64,000 nt of DNA from Amylibacter sp. GTDB lineage: Bacteria; Pseudomonadota; Alphaproteobacteria; Rhodobacterales; Rhodobacteraceae. A program made the position numbers and the translations under genes. The notes below the pieces were generated by a model, which did not search any database, was not told the origin of the DNA, and worked only from the letters and a program-made list of their open reading frames with translations. Shown here piece by piece: positions 52,169 to 61,359 of this stretch; the first letter of the stretch is position 1, and every line of letters starts with the position of its first letter. The stretch spans positions 1-64,000 of the forward strand of contig JAJFHZ010000017.1 in assembly GCA_021775355.1 (NCBI GenBank), given 5' to 3'.

Positions 52169-53284
52169 ATGACACAGACATCCCTGCCCTTGATCCAACC
52201 GCCGAAAAGCCAGACTGACCACATAAACTGGATCCGCCTGATCCGTTCACGCCGTGTTGGCCCCGCCACGTTTCACCGCTTGATGCGCACACATGGGTCG
52301 GTTCAGGCTGCTCTTGATGAATTGCCGCATATCGCAAAACAGGCAGGCGTCAAAAATTACGCTGTCTGCCCGTTTGACATTGCCGAAGCCGAACTTCTTG
52401 ATGCACAACAAAAGGGTTATCAGCCACTTTGCTATGGCGCTGATGACTATCCGGCACTTCTGGCGGAAACGACCGATGCCCCGCCCCTGCTTTGGGTCAA
52501 GGGTCATTTATCTTGCCTTGCCAAATCGACCATTGCCCTTGTGGGGGCGCGCAATGCATCCAGTTTAGGGCGGCGCATGACACATATCATGGCCGAAGGC
52601 CTGGCAGAGGCCGGCTTCAGTGTTGTGTCAGGACTTGCACGCGGTATTGATGCGGCAGCCCACAAGGCCACCCTGAAACAAGGCACTATTGCAGTTGTTG
52701 CAGGCGGGTTGGATGTGCATTACCCGCGCGAAAACCAACAGCTTTATCAAGATATTCCTGAAAACGGTATTTTGCTGACCGAGCAACCGACGGGATTGAT
52801 CCCGCAAGCCCGCCATTTCCCCATTCGCAACCGTATTATTGCGGGCATGGCACAAGCAGTCGTAGTGATGGAAGGGGCAGCGCGTTCCGGCAGCCTGATC
52901 ACGGCACGCAATGCACTGGATATTGGACGTGAAGTAATGGCTGTACCCGGTCATCCGTTTGACGGACGTGCCGCAGGGTGCAACTTTTTGATTCGTGATG
53001 GGGCGACACTGGTGCGTTCTGCCAAGGACGTAATCGATGCAATTGTTTTACCTGAACAACATGCGCCACCAATGGTCATAGCGCATAATAAAGTCATGGA
53101 CGCCCCCACGGCTGAAGCGCACGCGAAAATCCTGACCCTACTCAGTGCAACGGCTATCACCGAAGATATTGTCATTCGTGACAGTGGCCTGCCTGCGCGA
53201 ACCGTTGCACAACATTTAATGGATTTGGAAATGCAGGGCCGTATTGAACGTCAGCCCGGCGGCTTGTTGGCCCTTGCAGGATAG
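52169..53284 (+). CDS. dprA: DNA-processing protein DprA
   Basis: DprA loads RecA on single-stranded DNA in natural transformation. The 371-residue protein has a SAM-like N-terminus, the Rossmann core (LVGARNASSLGRRMTHIMAEGLAEAGFSVVSGLARGID; EGAARSGSLITARNALDIGREVMAVPG) and a C-terminal winged helix (about 305-370). It precedes topA, a common alphaproteobacterial pairing. AGTTAGGGC precedes the ATG. Confidence 0.95.
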   Translation: MTQTSLPLIQPPKSQTDHINWIRLIRSRRVGPATFHRLMRTHGSVQAALDELPHIAKQAGVKNYAVCPFDIAEAELLDAQQKGYQPLCYGADDYPALLAETTDAPPLLWVKGHLSCLAKSTIALVGARNASSLGRRMTHIMAEGLAEAGFSVVSGLARGIDAAAHKATLKQGTIAVVAGGLDVHYPRENQQLYQDIPENGILLTEQPTGLIPQARHFPIRNRIIAGMAQAVVVMEGAARSGSLITARNALDIGREVMAVPGHPFDGRAAGCNFLIRDGATLVRSAKDVIDAIVLPEQHAPPMVIAHNKVMDAPTAEAHAKILTLLSATAITEDIVIRDSGLPARTVAQHLMDLEMQGRIERQPGGLLALAG

Positions 53285-53406
53285 CGGTAGAAACATCGCG
53301 TTTTAATGTAAAGTTCATACTTCAGAATTCACCCCATTGACAATCCACCCCAAGACAACACATCTATTGCGCCCAACGCACGCCAGTGAATCGCTAAGGA
53401 AATTGT

Positions 53407-56043
53407 ATGCCAGTTGTTGTTGTCGAGTCCCCTGCCAAAGCCAAAACCATCAATAAATACCTAGGGGATGACTTCACAGTTTTAGCCTCTTACGGCCACG
53501 TGCGCGATCTACCACCCAAAAACGGCTCTGTTGATACCGACGACGATTTTGCAATGAAATGGGAAGTCGGTTCCGACAGCAAAAAACACATCAAGGCGAT
53601 TGTGGATGCGCTAAAAGACGACAATGAATTGATCCTTGCAACCGACCCCGACCGCGAAGGCGAAGCGATTTCATGGCATTTGGAAGAAACTTTGCGCAAT
53701 CGCAAAGCGATCAAGAAAACCACCCCCGTAAGCCGTGTTGTGTTCAACGCGATCACTAAATCCGATGTCACAGAGGCGATGAAAAACCCGCGCGAAGTTG
53801 ATATGGAATTGGTCGAAGCCTACCTTGCACGCCGTGCACTGGATTATCTGGTGGGCTTTAATCTGTCGCCGGTTTTATGGCGTAAACTACCGGGTGCCAA
53901 ATCCGCAGGCCGGGTGCAATCGGTAACTTTGCGCCTGATTGTTGAACGCGAAATGGAAATCGAGGCGTTTAAAAACCGCGAATACTGGTCGGTAAAATCC
54001 GCCCTGACCACACCGCGCGGCCAGACTTTTGAAGCCAGCTTGCGCACACTTGCAGGCAAGAAGCTTGAGAAATTCGACATCGAAAATGGAGCTGCCGCCG
54101 CTTTGGCCGTGCAGGCCATCACATCACGTGATCTGGCGGTTTCAACTGTTGAAGCCAAGCCCGCCAACCGCAACCCATCAGCACCCTTCATGACATCGAC
54201 CCTGCAACAGGAAGCCAGCCGTAAGTTTGGCTTTGGCGCGCGGCAAACCATGTCGGTAGCACAGCGCCTGTATGAAGCGGGTTACATCACATATATGCGG
54301 ACCGACGGTATTGACATGGCCCCCGAAGCGGTCACCGCGGCGCGTGCGGCAATCAAAGATTTTTACGGTGCGGATTTTGTGTCCAAAGAACCGCGCATCT
54401 ACAAAAACAAAGCCAAAAATGCACAGGAAGCCCATGAATGTATTCGCCCTACGGATATGACTGCAAAACCGGACAGTCTATCACGGCTAGAGGCTGATCA
54501 ACGCAAGCTTTATGACCTGATCTGGAAACGTACAATCGCCAGCCAGATGTCCAGTGCCCGCATGGAACGCACCACGGTTGATATTGCATCTGAAGACGGC
54601 CAGGTCGGTCTACGGGCGACTGGGCAAGTTGTTATTTTTGAAGGGTTTTTAAAAGTATACGAAGAGGGCCGGGATGACGCCGTCATAGACGCTGACGATA
54701 AGCGTTTGCCACAAATGACATCAGGCGATGCAGTGGATAAAAATTCTGTCATACCGGAGCAGCATTTCACCCAACCACCACCGCGATACACCGAAGCATC
54801 TCTTGTCAAACGCATGGAAGAATTAGGCATTGGGCGCCCGTCTACCTATGCCTCTATCGTCACGACCATCCAGACTCGCGAATATGTGCGATCAGAAAAC
54901 AAACGCCTTCACCCCGAAGATAAGGGACGTCTTGTAACTGCATTTCTCGAAAACTATTTCCGTCAATATGTGGGTTATGACTTCACTGCAGGGCTGGAAG
55001 AAGAACTTGATGACATATCCGGTGGCCGCGTGGATTACAAAGATGTTCTGGGGCGGTTTTGGCGTGATTTTTCTGCCGCAATAGCCGAAACAGCCGATTT
55101 GCGGATCACGGAAGTTCTGGAAAAAATAAACGAATTCCTTGAACCACATCTGTTCCCACCGAACGAAGATGGCTCTGACCCGCGTATCTGCAAAAACTGT
55201 GGCAATGGGCGTCTGTCCATGCGTACCGCGCGTTCAGGTGGCGCCTTTATCGGCTGTTCCAACTACCCTGAATGTCGCTACACACGCCCTATAGCAGGCG
55301 AAGTTGAAGGGGGTGACGTTGCCGGGCCTGACGGCAAGCAATTGGGCGTTGATGAAAATGGCTTACCGATCAGCCTACGTACAGGACGCTTTGGGCCATA
55401 TGTTCAACGTGGCGACGCAACTGAAGAGAACCCCAAACCGCCACGCGCATCAATTACCAAAGGCAGCGATTTATCTGCCGTGACACTGGAACGCGCCTTG
55501 CAGCTACTGTCATTGCCCCGCCGTGTAGGCGATCATCCCGAAGGTGGCCATATTGATGCAGCCATTGGACGTTATGGCCCTTATGTAATGTGGCAAAAAC
55601 CGTTGGAAGAGGGCAAGAAAACCGCGCAAAAAATATATGCCAATATCAAAGACCCCGAAGAGGTGTTTGTCATCGGCATGAACCGCGCCATTGAATTGAT
55701 CACCGAAAAAGCCAACAAAACCGGGCGTGGTGCTGCGGCTACACCACTGAAAGAATTGGGCGAACACCCTGATGAAGGCGGTGATCTGAATGTAATGGAT
55801 GGCCGCTACGGCCCTTATGTAAAATGGGGCAAAATCAATGCAACGCTACCAAAAGATGTCGAGCCTGCCGATATAACGCTGGAACAGGCCGTTGAATTAG
55901 TGAATGCCAAGGCGGCCAGCAAAGGCAAGCGCAAAGCCGCACCAAAAAAGAAGCCTGCACCAAAGAAAAAACCAGCCGCCAAAAAGCCCACAGCGAAAAA
56001 GAAACCTGCTGCCAAGAAAACAGCCGCTAAAAAAGAAGCTTAA
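53407..56043 (+). CDS. topA: DNA topoisomerase I
   Basis: The 878-residue type IA topoisomerase relaxes negative supercoils. The Toprim domain starts at once (VVVESPAKAKTINKYLG) with TDPDREGEAI. The active tyrosine is Tyr296 in YITYMRTDG. A four-Cys zinc domain follows (CKNCG, CSNYPEC), then repeated RFGPYVQRG/RYGPYVMW domains. The last 30-40 residues are a Lys/Ala/Pro tail (KKKPAPKKKPAAKK), which aids DNA binding. A GAATC (GANTC) site lies 14 bases before the start, a possible CcrM/GcrA target. Its stop overlaps the opposing gene by 4 bp. Confidence 0.97.
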   Translation: MPVVVVESPAKAKTINKYLGDDFTVLASYGHVRDLPPKNGSVDTDDDFAMKWEVGSDSKKHIKAIVDALKDDNELILATDPDREGEAISWHLEETLRNRKAIKKTTPVSRVVFNAITKSDVTEAMKNPREVDMELVEAYLARRALDYLVGFNLSPVLWRKLPGAKSAGRVQSVTLRLIVEREMEIEAFKNREYWSVKSALTTPRGQTFEASLRTLAGKKLEKFDIENGAAAALAVQAITSRDLAVSTVEAKPANRNPSAPFMTSTLQQEASRKFGFGARQTMSVAQRLYEAGYITYMRTDGIDMAPEAVTAARAAIKDFYGADFVSKEPRIYKNKAKNAQEAHECIRPTDMTAKPDSLSRLEADQRKLYDLIWKRTIASQMSSARMERTTVDIASEDGQVGLRATGQVVIFEGFLKVYEEGRDDAVIDADDKRLPQMTSGDAVDKNSVIPEQHFTQPPPRYTEASLVKRMEELGIGRPSTYASIVTTIQTREYVRSENKRLHPEDKGRLVTAFLENYFRQYVGYDFTAGLEEELDDISGGRVDYKDVLGRFWRDFSAAIAETADLRITEVLEKINEFLEPHLFPPNEDGSDPRICKNCGNGRLSMRTARSGGAFIGCSNYPECRYTRPIAGEVEGGDVAGPDGKQLGVDENGLPISLRTGRFGPYVQRGDATEENPKPPRASITKGSDLSAVTLERALQLLSLPRRVGDHPEGGHIDAAIGRYGPYVMWQKPLEEGKKTAQKIYANIKDPEEVFVIGMNRAIELITEKANKTGRGAAATPLKELGEHPDEGGDLNVMDGRYGPYVKWGKINATLPKDVEPADITLEQAVELVNAKAASKGKRKAAPKKKPAPKKKPAAKKPTAKKKPAAKKTAAKKEA

Positions 56044-56780
56044 ACCTTGAACAACTTGCCGGGACCACCCAGTGGCCCCGCGATACCTGCTAGCCTGTGC
56101 AAATGCCATGCGAATGCCGAATTGCTGGATATAACGGGTTTTTCAAGGGCCGCTTCGGCGGCTTTTATCACACTAAATGCGCGCAGGTTTGTGCAGGCTG
56201 CAAAAACTGCATCGCAATCACCTGCCCCGACCTGCAACATTGCGTCCAAGGTAGAACTTTCCGAAATTCGCGCGACTTTATGATCCAGTTCTTCCTCGAA
56301 TGATCCGAATGCACTGATTTTTATCCTATTTTTTTCCAACAGTTCACACATCGCAGCCGACACGTCCATACGATAAGGTGTTAACATTCCCAAACGTTTC
56401 ACACCCAGCGCTTGGCAGGCTGCAATCACCGCCGAAATCGGGTCGGTCACGGATGTGTCGGGGAATTGTTCCTGCACAATTTCCGCCACACGCCCCGCAC
56501 CGATAACCGTTGCCCCCGACGTACAGCCAAATCCGATCGCACCAAACTTTGCATGTCGTGGAAACAACGCTAGGGATGCAGGCAATGCCATTTCCATACG
56601 GGCAAGGGTTTCCGGTGTGACACAAGGATCAAACGGAATGCGGCTGTGATACAGGCTGGTACCCGTTTGCGCAGTAATCTGGCGCAACTCCGGTTCCAAG
56701 GTTTCATCGGTTGACAAGACAACCACACCAATTGCGGGCCCTTCACCATACCCACCATCACTTATAAATGGCAACTTCAT
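56040..56780 (-). CDS. Asp/Glu racemase superfamily protein (maleate isomerase / EutA-like)
   Basis: The 246-residue protein has the two catalytic cysteines of the racemase/maleate-isomerase family: Cys86 in GFGCTSGA and Cys196 in FAACTNLR. Members include maleate cis-trans isomerase, arylmalonate decarboxylase and EutA of ectoine-use clusters. Its start overlaps the stop of the upstream M24 hydrolase by 4 bp, so the pair is coupled; EutA/EutD neighbours have the same two families. The substrate is unproven. Confidence 0.87.
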   Translation of the reverse strand: MKLPFISDGGYGEGPAIGVVVLSTDETLEPELRQITAQTGTSLYHSRIPFDPCVTPETLARMEMALPASLALFPRHAKFGAIGFGCTSGATVIGAGRVAEIVQEQFPDTSVTDPISAVIAACQALGVKRLGMLTPYRMDVSAAMCELLEKNRIKISAFGSFEEELDHKVARISESSTLDAMLQVGAGDCDAVFAACTNLRAFSVIKAAEAALEKPVISSNSAFAWHLHRLAGIAGPLGGPGKLFKV

Positions 56781-57907
56781 CCGATCACCGGCAGTTCTGG
56801 GGCTGCACGTTTTGTCAGCAAAATCGGCGCATCATCCGTGATCAGAATATTCTCTTCATGTACCATCATTTTATCCTTTGAAATTGTCAGGCTTGGTTCC
56901 AACGTCATCACCATCCCGGGTTGCAAAACCGTATGGTCAAAAGATGCGATCGAAGGGTATTCTGTCAACTGTATACCAAGCCCGTGACCGTATCGACCCA
57001 CATTTGAAGAACCACCCCCAAGTGATGTGTGCATTGCGTGGAACAAATCTGCACACGTCACCCCTGCACGGGCAGTTTGCAAACCAACCTCTGTCGCTTG
57101 CCACAGAAGCCCATAAGCTTGTTTCGTGGCATCAGTCGCAGAGCCAATGGCAAAGTTGCGGTCAAAATCACAGAAATACCCCTGCAAACTGGCGCCTGTA
57201 TCCAACATCAGAACATCACCGTCTTGCAAAGGCGTTTCATCCGGTGGTGAAATAACATCACCGTATCCGCCCTGTCCTGCCGCGCCCACAAGATAGGGCA
57301 CATCATCCGCGCCTGCTTGTAAAAGTGCTATTTTAAAGGCTCGAAAAGCTTCTGATAGAGAAAGGCCTGTATGAAAAATGTCAGATGCTTGATCGAAAGC
57401 TGTGCTGCCAATGCCACAAATTTTGCGCAAAATGGCAATTTCCGCATCGGATTTCACAATCCGGATCATCTTGATCAATTCCGAACAATCGACGAATTCC
57501 ACATTTGATTTTTCATGCACACGATAAAAATCACCCAGCGGCATGCGCAGGCTGGCTTCTTGTCCCATCGGCAAACCGACTTTGCCGTATTTAGACAAAA
57601 CATCGACCAACAGGCTGACACCATCATCGGTTGGATCCGGTGAGGCCCATGTACGAATATCACGCACCCAAGTGCGAAACATCAAATCCGCACCGATTTC
57701 CGGGATCACGGCGATAGGTGCGCCATCCCGTGGCAGCACCAAAAACCATGGGCGTGTTGGGCTTTGCCAGAACTGGGTGCGAAAACCGCTGAAATAACGC
57801 AATTCCGCCTCAGTGCACAACAATATGGCATCCAACCCAGCTTGTGCCATCGCGGCCTGTGCCAACGTCATCCGCGTTTCAAATTCAGCTACAGTGAAAT
57901 CAACCAT
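56777..57907 (-). CDS. M24 family metallohydrolase (Xaa-Pro peptidase / ectoine hydrolase-like)
   Basis: The 376-residue creatinase-like protein has an N-terminal domain (about 1-145) and a pita-bread C-terminal domain. The five metal ligands are all present: Asp236 and Asp247 (LDTGASLQGYFCDFDR), His308 (GRYGHGLGIQ), Glu337 (TLEPS) and Glu352 (VHEEN). The same family includes aminopeptidase P, creatinase and the ectoine hydrolase DoeA/EutD. I cannot separate these by eye. It is the first gene of the pair with the racemase-like gene. Confidence 0.87.
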   Translation of the reverse strand: MVDFTVAEFETRMTLAQAAMAQAGLDAILLCTEAELRYFSGFRTQFWQSPTRPWFLVLPRDGAPIAVIPEIGADLMFRTWVRDIRTWASPDPTDDGVSLLVDVLSKYGKVGLPMGQEASLRMPLGDFYRVHEKSNVEFVDCSELIKMIRIVKSDAEIAILRKICGIGSTAFDQASDIFHTGLSLSEAFRAFKIALLQAGADDVPYLVGAAGQGGYGDVISPPDETPLQDGDVLMLDTGASLQGYFCDFDRNFAIGSATDATKQAYGLLWQATEVGLQTARAGVTCADLFHAMHTSLGGGSSNVGRYGHGLGIQLTEYPSIASFDHTVLQPGMVMTLEPSLTISKDKMMVHEENILITDDAPILLTKRAAPELPVIG

Positions 57908-58223
57908 CCGACTGTACCGGGTCGTATAACGTACTGATAAATCGTTTCATAAAACCCAGTTTGGCCAATATTCCTTACCGGGTCTAGTGTAATTACGACT
58001 ATCTTCAGCCAACAAATTGCAATCATCAATAAGGGGGTAGTTCATGATTATTTTGGGCCGTACCCAGCCAACTCCAGGTGGGATCACCCATAAATCTTGT
58101 CTCTTTCATAAAATAACCAAGACCCATCATTCCCAATGACAGATTAAAGATATATAAAAAGTCGCACCCTTTGTCTTTTCATTTCATTAGCGTTAGAACG
58201 ACCCCAAACAAAGGAACATGAAT
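57908..58223. other. Intergenic region upstream of the epimerase gene
   Basis: This is 316 bp between the divergent M24 and epimerase genes. It must contain both promoters. The only candidate gene is the 31-codon frame at 58044-58139, listed separately. No palindrome or terminator was recognised. Confidence 0.4.
58044..58139 (+). CDS. Possible 31-residue leader or small protein
   Basis: ATG at 58044, preceded by AAGGGGG 6 bases upstream, opens a 31-codon frame ending TGA at 58137-58139. The product is polar with several His and Lys and has no membrane segment. The strong ribosome binding site is the main support; composition is not clearly coding. It could be a leader peptide of the epimerase transcript or chance. 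Confidence 0.25.
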   Translation: MIILGRTQPTPGGITHKSCLFHKITKTHHSQ

Positions 58224-58628
58224 ATGATAGGTCGTCTAAACCACGTTGCCATTGCCGTCACTGATCTGGAATCCGCCATCGCATTATACCGCGACACATT
58301 GGGCGCAACCGTTGGCGCGCCGCAAGACGAGCCTGATCATGGTGTTACGGTTGTTTTTATTACTCTACCCAACACCAAAATCGAATTACTGCATCCTTTG
58401 GGGGGAAATTCCCCAATCAGCGGATTTCTGGAAAAGAACCCATCGGGTGGCATTCATCATATTTGTTATGAGGTTGACGATATTATTGCAGCACGCGACC
58501 ATCTGGTTGCATCAGGTGCGCGCGTTTTAGGCGGGGGCGAACCCAAAATCGGGGCGCATAAAAAGCCCGTATTATTCCTGCACCCGAAAGATTTCAACGG
58601 AACCTTGATCGAGCTGGAACAGGTTTAG
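58224..58628 (+). CDS. mce: Methylmalonyl-CoA epimerase
   Basis: The enzyme interconverts the two epimers of methylmalonyl-CoA in propionate use. The 134-residue glyoxalase-fold protein has the family N-terminus IGRLNHVAIAVTDLE with metal His7, the second-half HH (about 78-79) and a C-terminal TLIELEQV with the last Glu. I chose the ATG at 58224, whose AAGGA is at a normal distance; the ATG at 58218 is too close to it. DUF1467 and DUF2158 genes follow, as often seen in this order. Confidence 0.93.
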   Translation: MIGRLNHVAIAVTDLESAIALYRDTLGATVGAPQDEPDHGVTVVFITLPNTKIELLHPLGGNSPISGFLEKNPSGGIHHICYEVDDIIAARDHLVASGARVLGGGEPKIGAHKKPVLFLHPKDFNGTLIELEQV

Positions 58629-58640
58629 AAAGGATACATC

Positions 58641-58910
58641 ATGGGTATTGGCCCTGCTTTTGTTATGTTTGCCGTAATCTGGTTCATGCTGCTGCTGATC
58701 ATCTTACCGATGCGAATGCAAAGTCAATCCGAGACCGGAAAAATCGTCAAAGGCACCCCCCTTTCCGCGCCTGACGATCCCAAACTGGGCAAAAAGGTTA
58801 AATGGGTCACCATCCTGACCATCCCGCTCTGGGCGCTGATTTGTGGCGTCATTATTTCAGGCGTTATCACTGTTGATATGTTTGATATTTACAACGGCAT
58901 CGAAAACTAA
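58641..58910 (+). CDS. DUF1467 family membrane protein
   Basis: The 89-residue protein has two membrane helices (about 5-24 and 53-76) with a short hydrophilic loop between them that contains the family KVKWVT segment. DUF1467 genes typically follow methylmalonyl-CoA epimerase in alphaproteobacteria. The function is unknown. It starts 12 bp after mce. Confidence 0.9.
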   Translation: MGIGPAFVMFAVIWFMLLLIILPMRMQSQSETGKIVKGTPLSAPDDPKLGKKVKWVTILTIPLWALICGVIISGVITVDMFDIYNGIEN

Positions 58911-58970
58911 GCCTTTCCATTTCGCCGTAACGGGCGTATGGGCCGCACAACCGAGAAAAGGAAACACCTC

Positions 58971-59318
58971 ATGTCTGCACTTACCGAAGGCGATATCGTC
59001 ACATTAGTCTCTGGCTCTCCGCGTATGGCGGTTGAAAGCTTTGAAGGTAAAAACATCAACGTTGTCTGGATCAACGAAGGCAAGGTGAACCGCGACACGT
59101 TCAACGTCACATTGCTGCGCAAGTTTGAAGCGTCCGAAGATCGCGGTGGCTTCAAGGGCGGTGATCGCGGTGGTGACCGGGGCGGTTTCAAAGGTGGCGG
59201 TGATCGTGGCGGATTTAAGGGTGGTGATCGCAAAGGCGGCGGCAAACCATTTGGCGATAAAAAGCCCGGCCGCACGTTTGACGATCGCAAAGAAAAGCCA
59301 TTTTATCGTAAAGATTAG
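58971..59318 (+). CDS. DUF2158 protein with Gly/Arg/Lys repeat tail
   Basis: Residues 1-53 are the small DUF2158 (YodC-like) beta domain: EGDIVTLVSGSPRMAVESFE, VVWINEGKVNRDTFN. From about 57 to 90 the protein is a repeat of units like RGGFKGGD, followed by a basic end (KPFGDKKPGR, FYRKD), 115 residues in all. The tail resembles RGG-type nucleic-acid-binding tails, so an RNA or DNA role is possible; this is inference. AAAAGGA precedes the ATG at 58971. Confidence 0.85.
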   Translation: MSALTEGDIVTLVSGSPRMAVESFEGKNINVVWINEGKVNRDTFNVTLLRKFEASEDRGGFKGGDRGGDRGGFKGGGDRGGFKGGDRKGGGKPFGDKKPGRTFDDRKEKPFYRKD

Positions 59319-59956
59319 AACGGCTATTCAATACGAGGAGCGTTTGAATAATCCGAATGTCCCAATTAGGACACCCATTCAACCTATTGAAATTGCATGA
59401 TTTACACATCTGCATGTTAGGGTTTTCAGAAATCTCTACGAAATTTTAACTGGCTTTCACATGTGTGGTGGCCCGATTTATTCCGGGCTGTTTCATTGGT
59501 GCTATGCTATTAAGTATCTGCTTTGCGAGATAAAGCTGCCATTAGATAATCAACCCATATCGGCGATTTCAGCCCTTTGCAGGCATTAATCAAGGGATTG
59601 CCATACTACTGCGTGATCCTTGAAGTAGGCCTTGAATCGAGGTGCTACATCGAAGGTACAAATTGGCTGCTCGACAAACGATTATCGTAGTTTCAGTTGC
59701 GAAAAGTTTGTTCCATAGAACCTGCTAGAGCAGCCCAAAGTCCACCCCACCCGCTGTACCCCCCCTTCCTATCTCTAGTTCCCTATCCCATATTTATTAC
59801 CCTGAATCAGGAGAGACGGTGGAGGTAAGGGATTGGCCTGATCTTCTACCTTCTTGGCACCAACGATCACAAGAAATATAGGAAGATTAGAATTAAATGA
59901 TTACTATTACGGAAGATAAAAGTGCTGACGTTAAACAATTTACTGTCAAACAAAAC
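59319..59956. other. Gene-poor intergenic region
   Basis: This is 638 bp with no convincing gene. The only structure seen is a 5-6 bp hairpin (59471-59488, GCCCG with CGGGC) followed by TGTTTC, a weak candidate terminator for the DUF2158 transcript, and TGTCC/GGACA arms at 59358-59373. Base composition is more AT-rich than in the flanking genes. It may be decayed accessory DNA or hold unrecognised RNA. Confidence 0.4.
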
Positions 59957-61138
59957 CTAAGGCATTACGGTGGGTTTATCGTTGAGTTTTTTATAAGATA
60001 TCGGGTAAATTGGCTTTTGAAACGGCATCTTGTAAAACCCGTTCATAATCTCGTGCAGGGTTTTCCCGCTCGCCAACCCTTTCAGGAAAACCATATTGGA
60101 AATCGGCGAGGTTAGGGTCTTAAATCCCAAACCGTCAACCTTGGGATAAAAAAACTGATAGGCGGCGTGATTGCATCGCACTAAATCCTGACGAATTTCA
60201 TGTAACATCTCATTATATCGTTCACCAATCTTACGATTGCCCTTCACAGCAGCTGCCACCGCCTTGCCTGCAAAAGTCCCCGACTTAATAGCATTGTGAA
60301 TACCTTCGCCAAACATCGGCTCGCAAAACCCAGCGGCATCCCCCGCAAATAACACCCGCTCAGTCGTTTGCCGATAGGTGTTGCCACCAAATCCGAGCGG
60401 GAAGCCAACGACATCATCTATCTCATCCGTTCCCAATTTCTTTTGCGAATACTCGCGCAAATCTGCCTTGCGTATGGAAACATCACTGTTGCAGGTGTAG
60501 ATGCCCACATTAACATGGTCCGCCTTCGGGAACATCCAGCCGTAGCCATAATCCACACAACCAAAGTTAAACTCCATTTTCGGAATATGCGATAACCGCG
60601 TATATGGAACCAACCCTTCCAACGCAAAACCACGGCTGAATTTCAAAGTGGGTTCGACCAAACGACGCACCTGACTGTTGGCCCCATCCGCAGCGATCAT
60701 ATATCTGGCCTTGATCTGGGTGCCCCCGTCAATCGCGACACACACCGCGTCATCTGTTTCCTTAACTGCATCCAAGCGCTCAATTTTCAGAAACTTGACC
60801 CCCGCCTCAATAGTATTGTTCAACATAAACGCATCAAATTTTTCACGCACGGCAAAGGCGCAAATATATCCTTTCGTAGTAAACTCATGCGGCGCATCGT
60901 AATGCAGCCCTATGTTCAAAGTACCCGTCGCGGTTTCCAAAACCTCTTCAATTGAAAAAGGGAGAAGTGCCAGTGCTTTCGTCGCAATGCATCCGCCACA
61001 GGGCTTCAGGCGCGGGAAATTGCTTTTATCCATGATCAACACATCAAGACCTGCTTGAACCGCATGATATGCAGCCATAACACCAGCAGGCCCGCCGCCG
61101 ATCACAATAAGATCAAATTCCTTGTCGAATGACACCAT
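59957..61138 (-). CDS. Geranylgeranyl-reductase-family FAD-dependent oxidoreductase
   Basis: The 393-residue flavoprotein has the N-terminal FAD motif DLIVIGGGPAGVMAAYHA, the second FAD site FAGDAAGFCEPMFGEGIHNAI and a C-terminal helical tail. The family includes geranylgeranyl reductases and related halogenase/hydroxylase-like enzymes. No other bacteriochlorophyll or carotenoid genes are present, so photosynthetic ChlP is unlikely. It stands isolated between gene-poor stretches, suggesting an acquired or relocated gene. Confidence 0.8.
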   Translation of the reverse strand: MVSFDKEFDLIVIGGGPAGVMAAYHAVQAGLDVLIMDKSNFPRLKPCGGCIATKALALLPFSIEEVLETATGTLNIGLHYDAPHEFTTKGYICAFAVREKFDAFMLNNTIEAGVKFLKIERLDAVKETDDAVCVAIDGGTQIKARYMIAADGANSQVRRLVEPTLKFSRGFALEGLVPYTRLSHIPKMEFNFGCVDYGYGWMFPKADHVNVGIYTCNSDVSIRKADLREYSQKKLGTDEIDDVVGFPLGFGGNTYRQTTERVLFAGDAAGFCEPMFGEGIHNAIKSGTFAGKAVAAAVKGNRKIGERYNEMLHEIRQDLVRCNHAAYQFFYPKVDGLGFKTLTSPISNMVFLKGLASGKTLHEIMNGFYKMPFQKPIYPISYKKLNDKPTVMP

Positions 61139-61359
61139 TTCCTTACCCTATGTATTACCCTGCCTCTAAGAGAATTCGAATTAGTCCCATAGTTGTTCCA
61201 AAATGCAAACTTAGAATAGAACTCTAATTGCTCCCACAATAAACATCTAATACAAAATCGATCTGGGCTCCATATGGGTGCTAAATTCAATGGACTTAGC
61301 ACTAATCACTTATAGCAAATGTTCGCTTCCCGCCCTTCATATCGGATGATCCGTTCACC
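61139..61359. other. Intergenic region upstream of the flavoprotein gene
   Basis: This AT-rich stretch holds the promoter region of the flavoprotein gene (minus). In the frame of the small reading frame that follows at 61360, coding-like codons extend upstream about 18 codons to a TAA near 61301, so it may be the remains of a longer gene. Nothing else was recognised. Confidence 0.35.

Noticed and set aside
59897..60115. 72-codon plus-strand frame at the end of the flavoprotein gene
   Set aside because: Most of it is antisense to the flavoprotein's C-terminus; the non-overlapping start is short and its GGAAG is too far from the ATG.
59957..61138. Calling the flavoprotein photosynthetic geranylgeranyl reductase (bchP)
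   Set aside because: No other photosynthesis genes are present and the family is broad.
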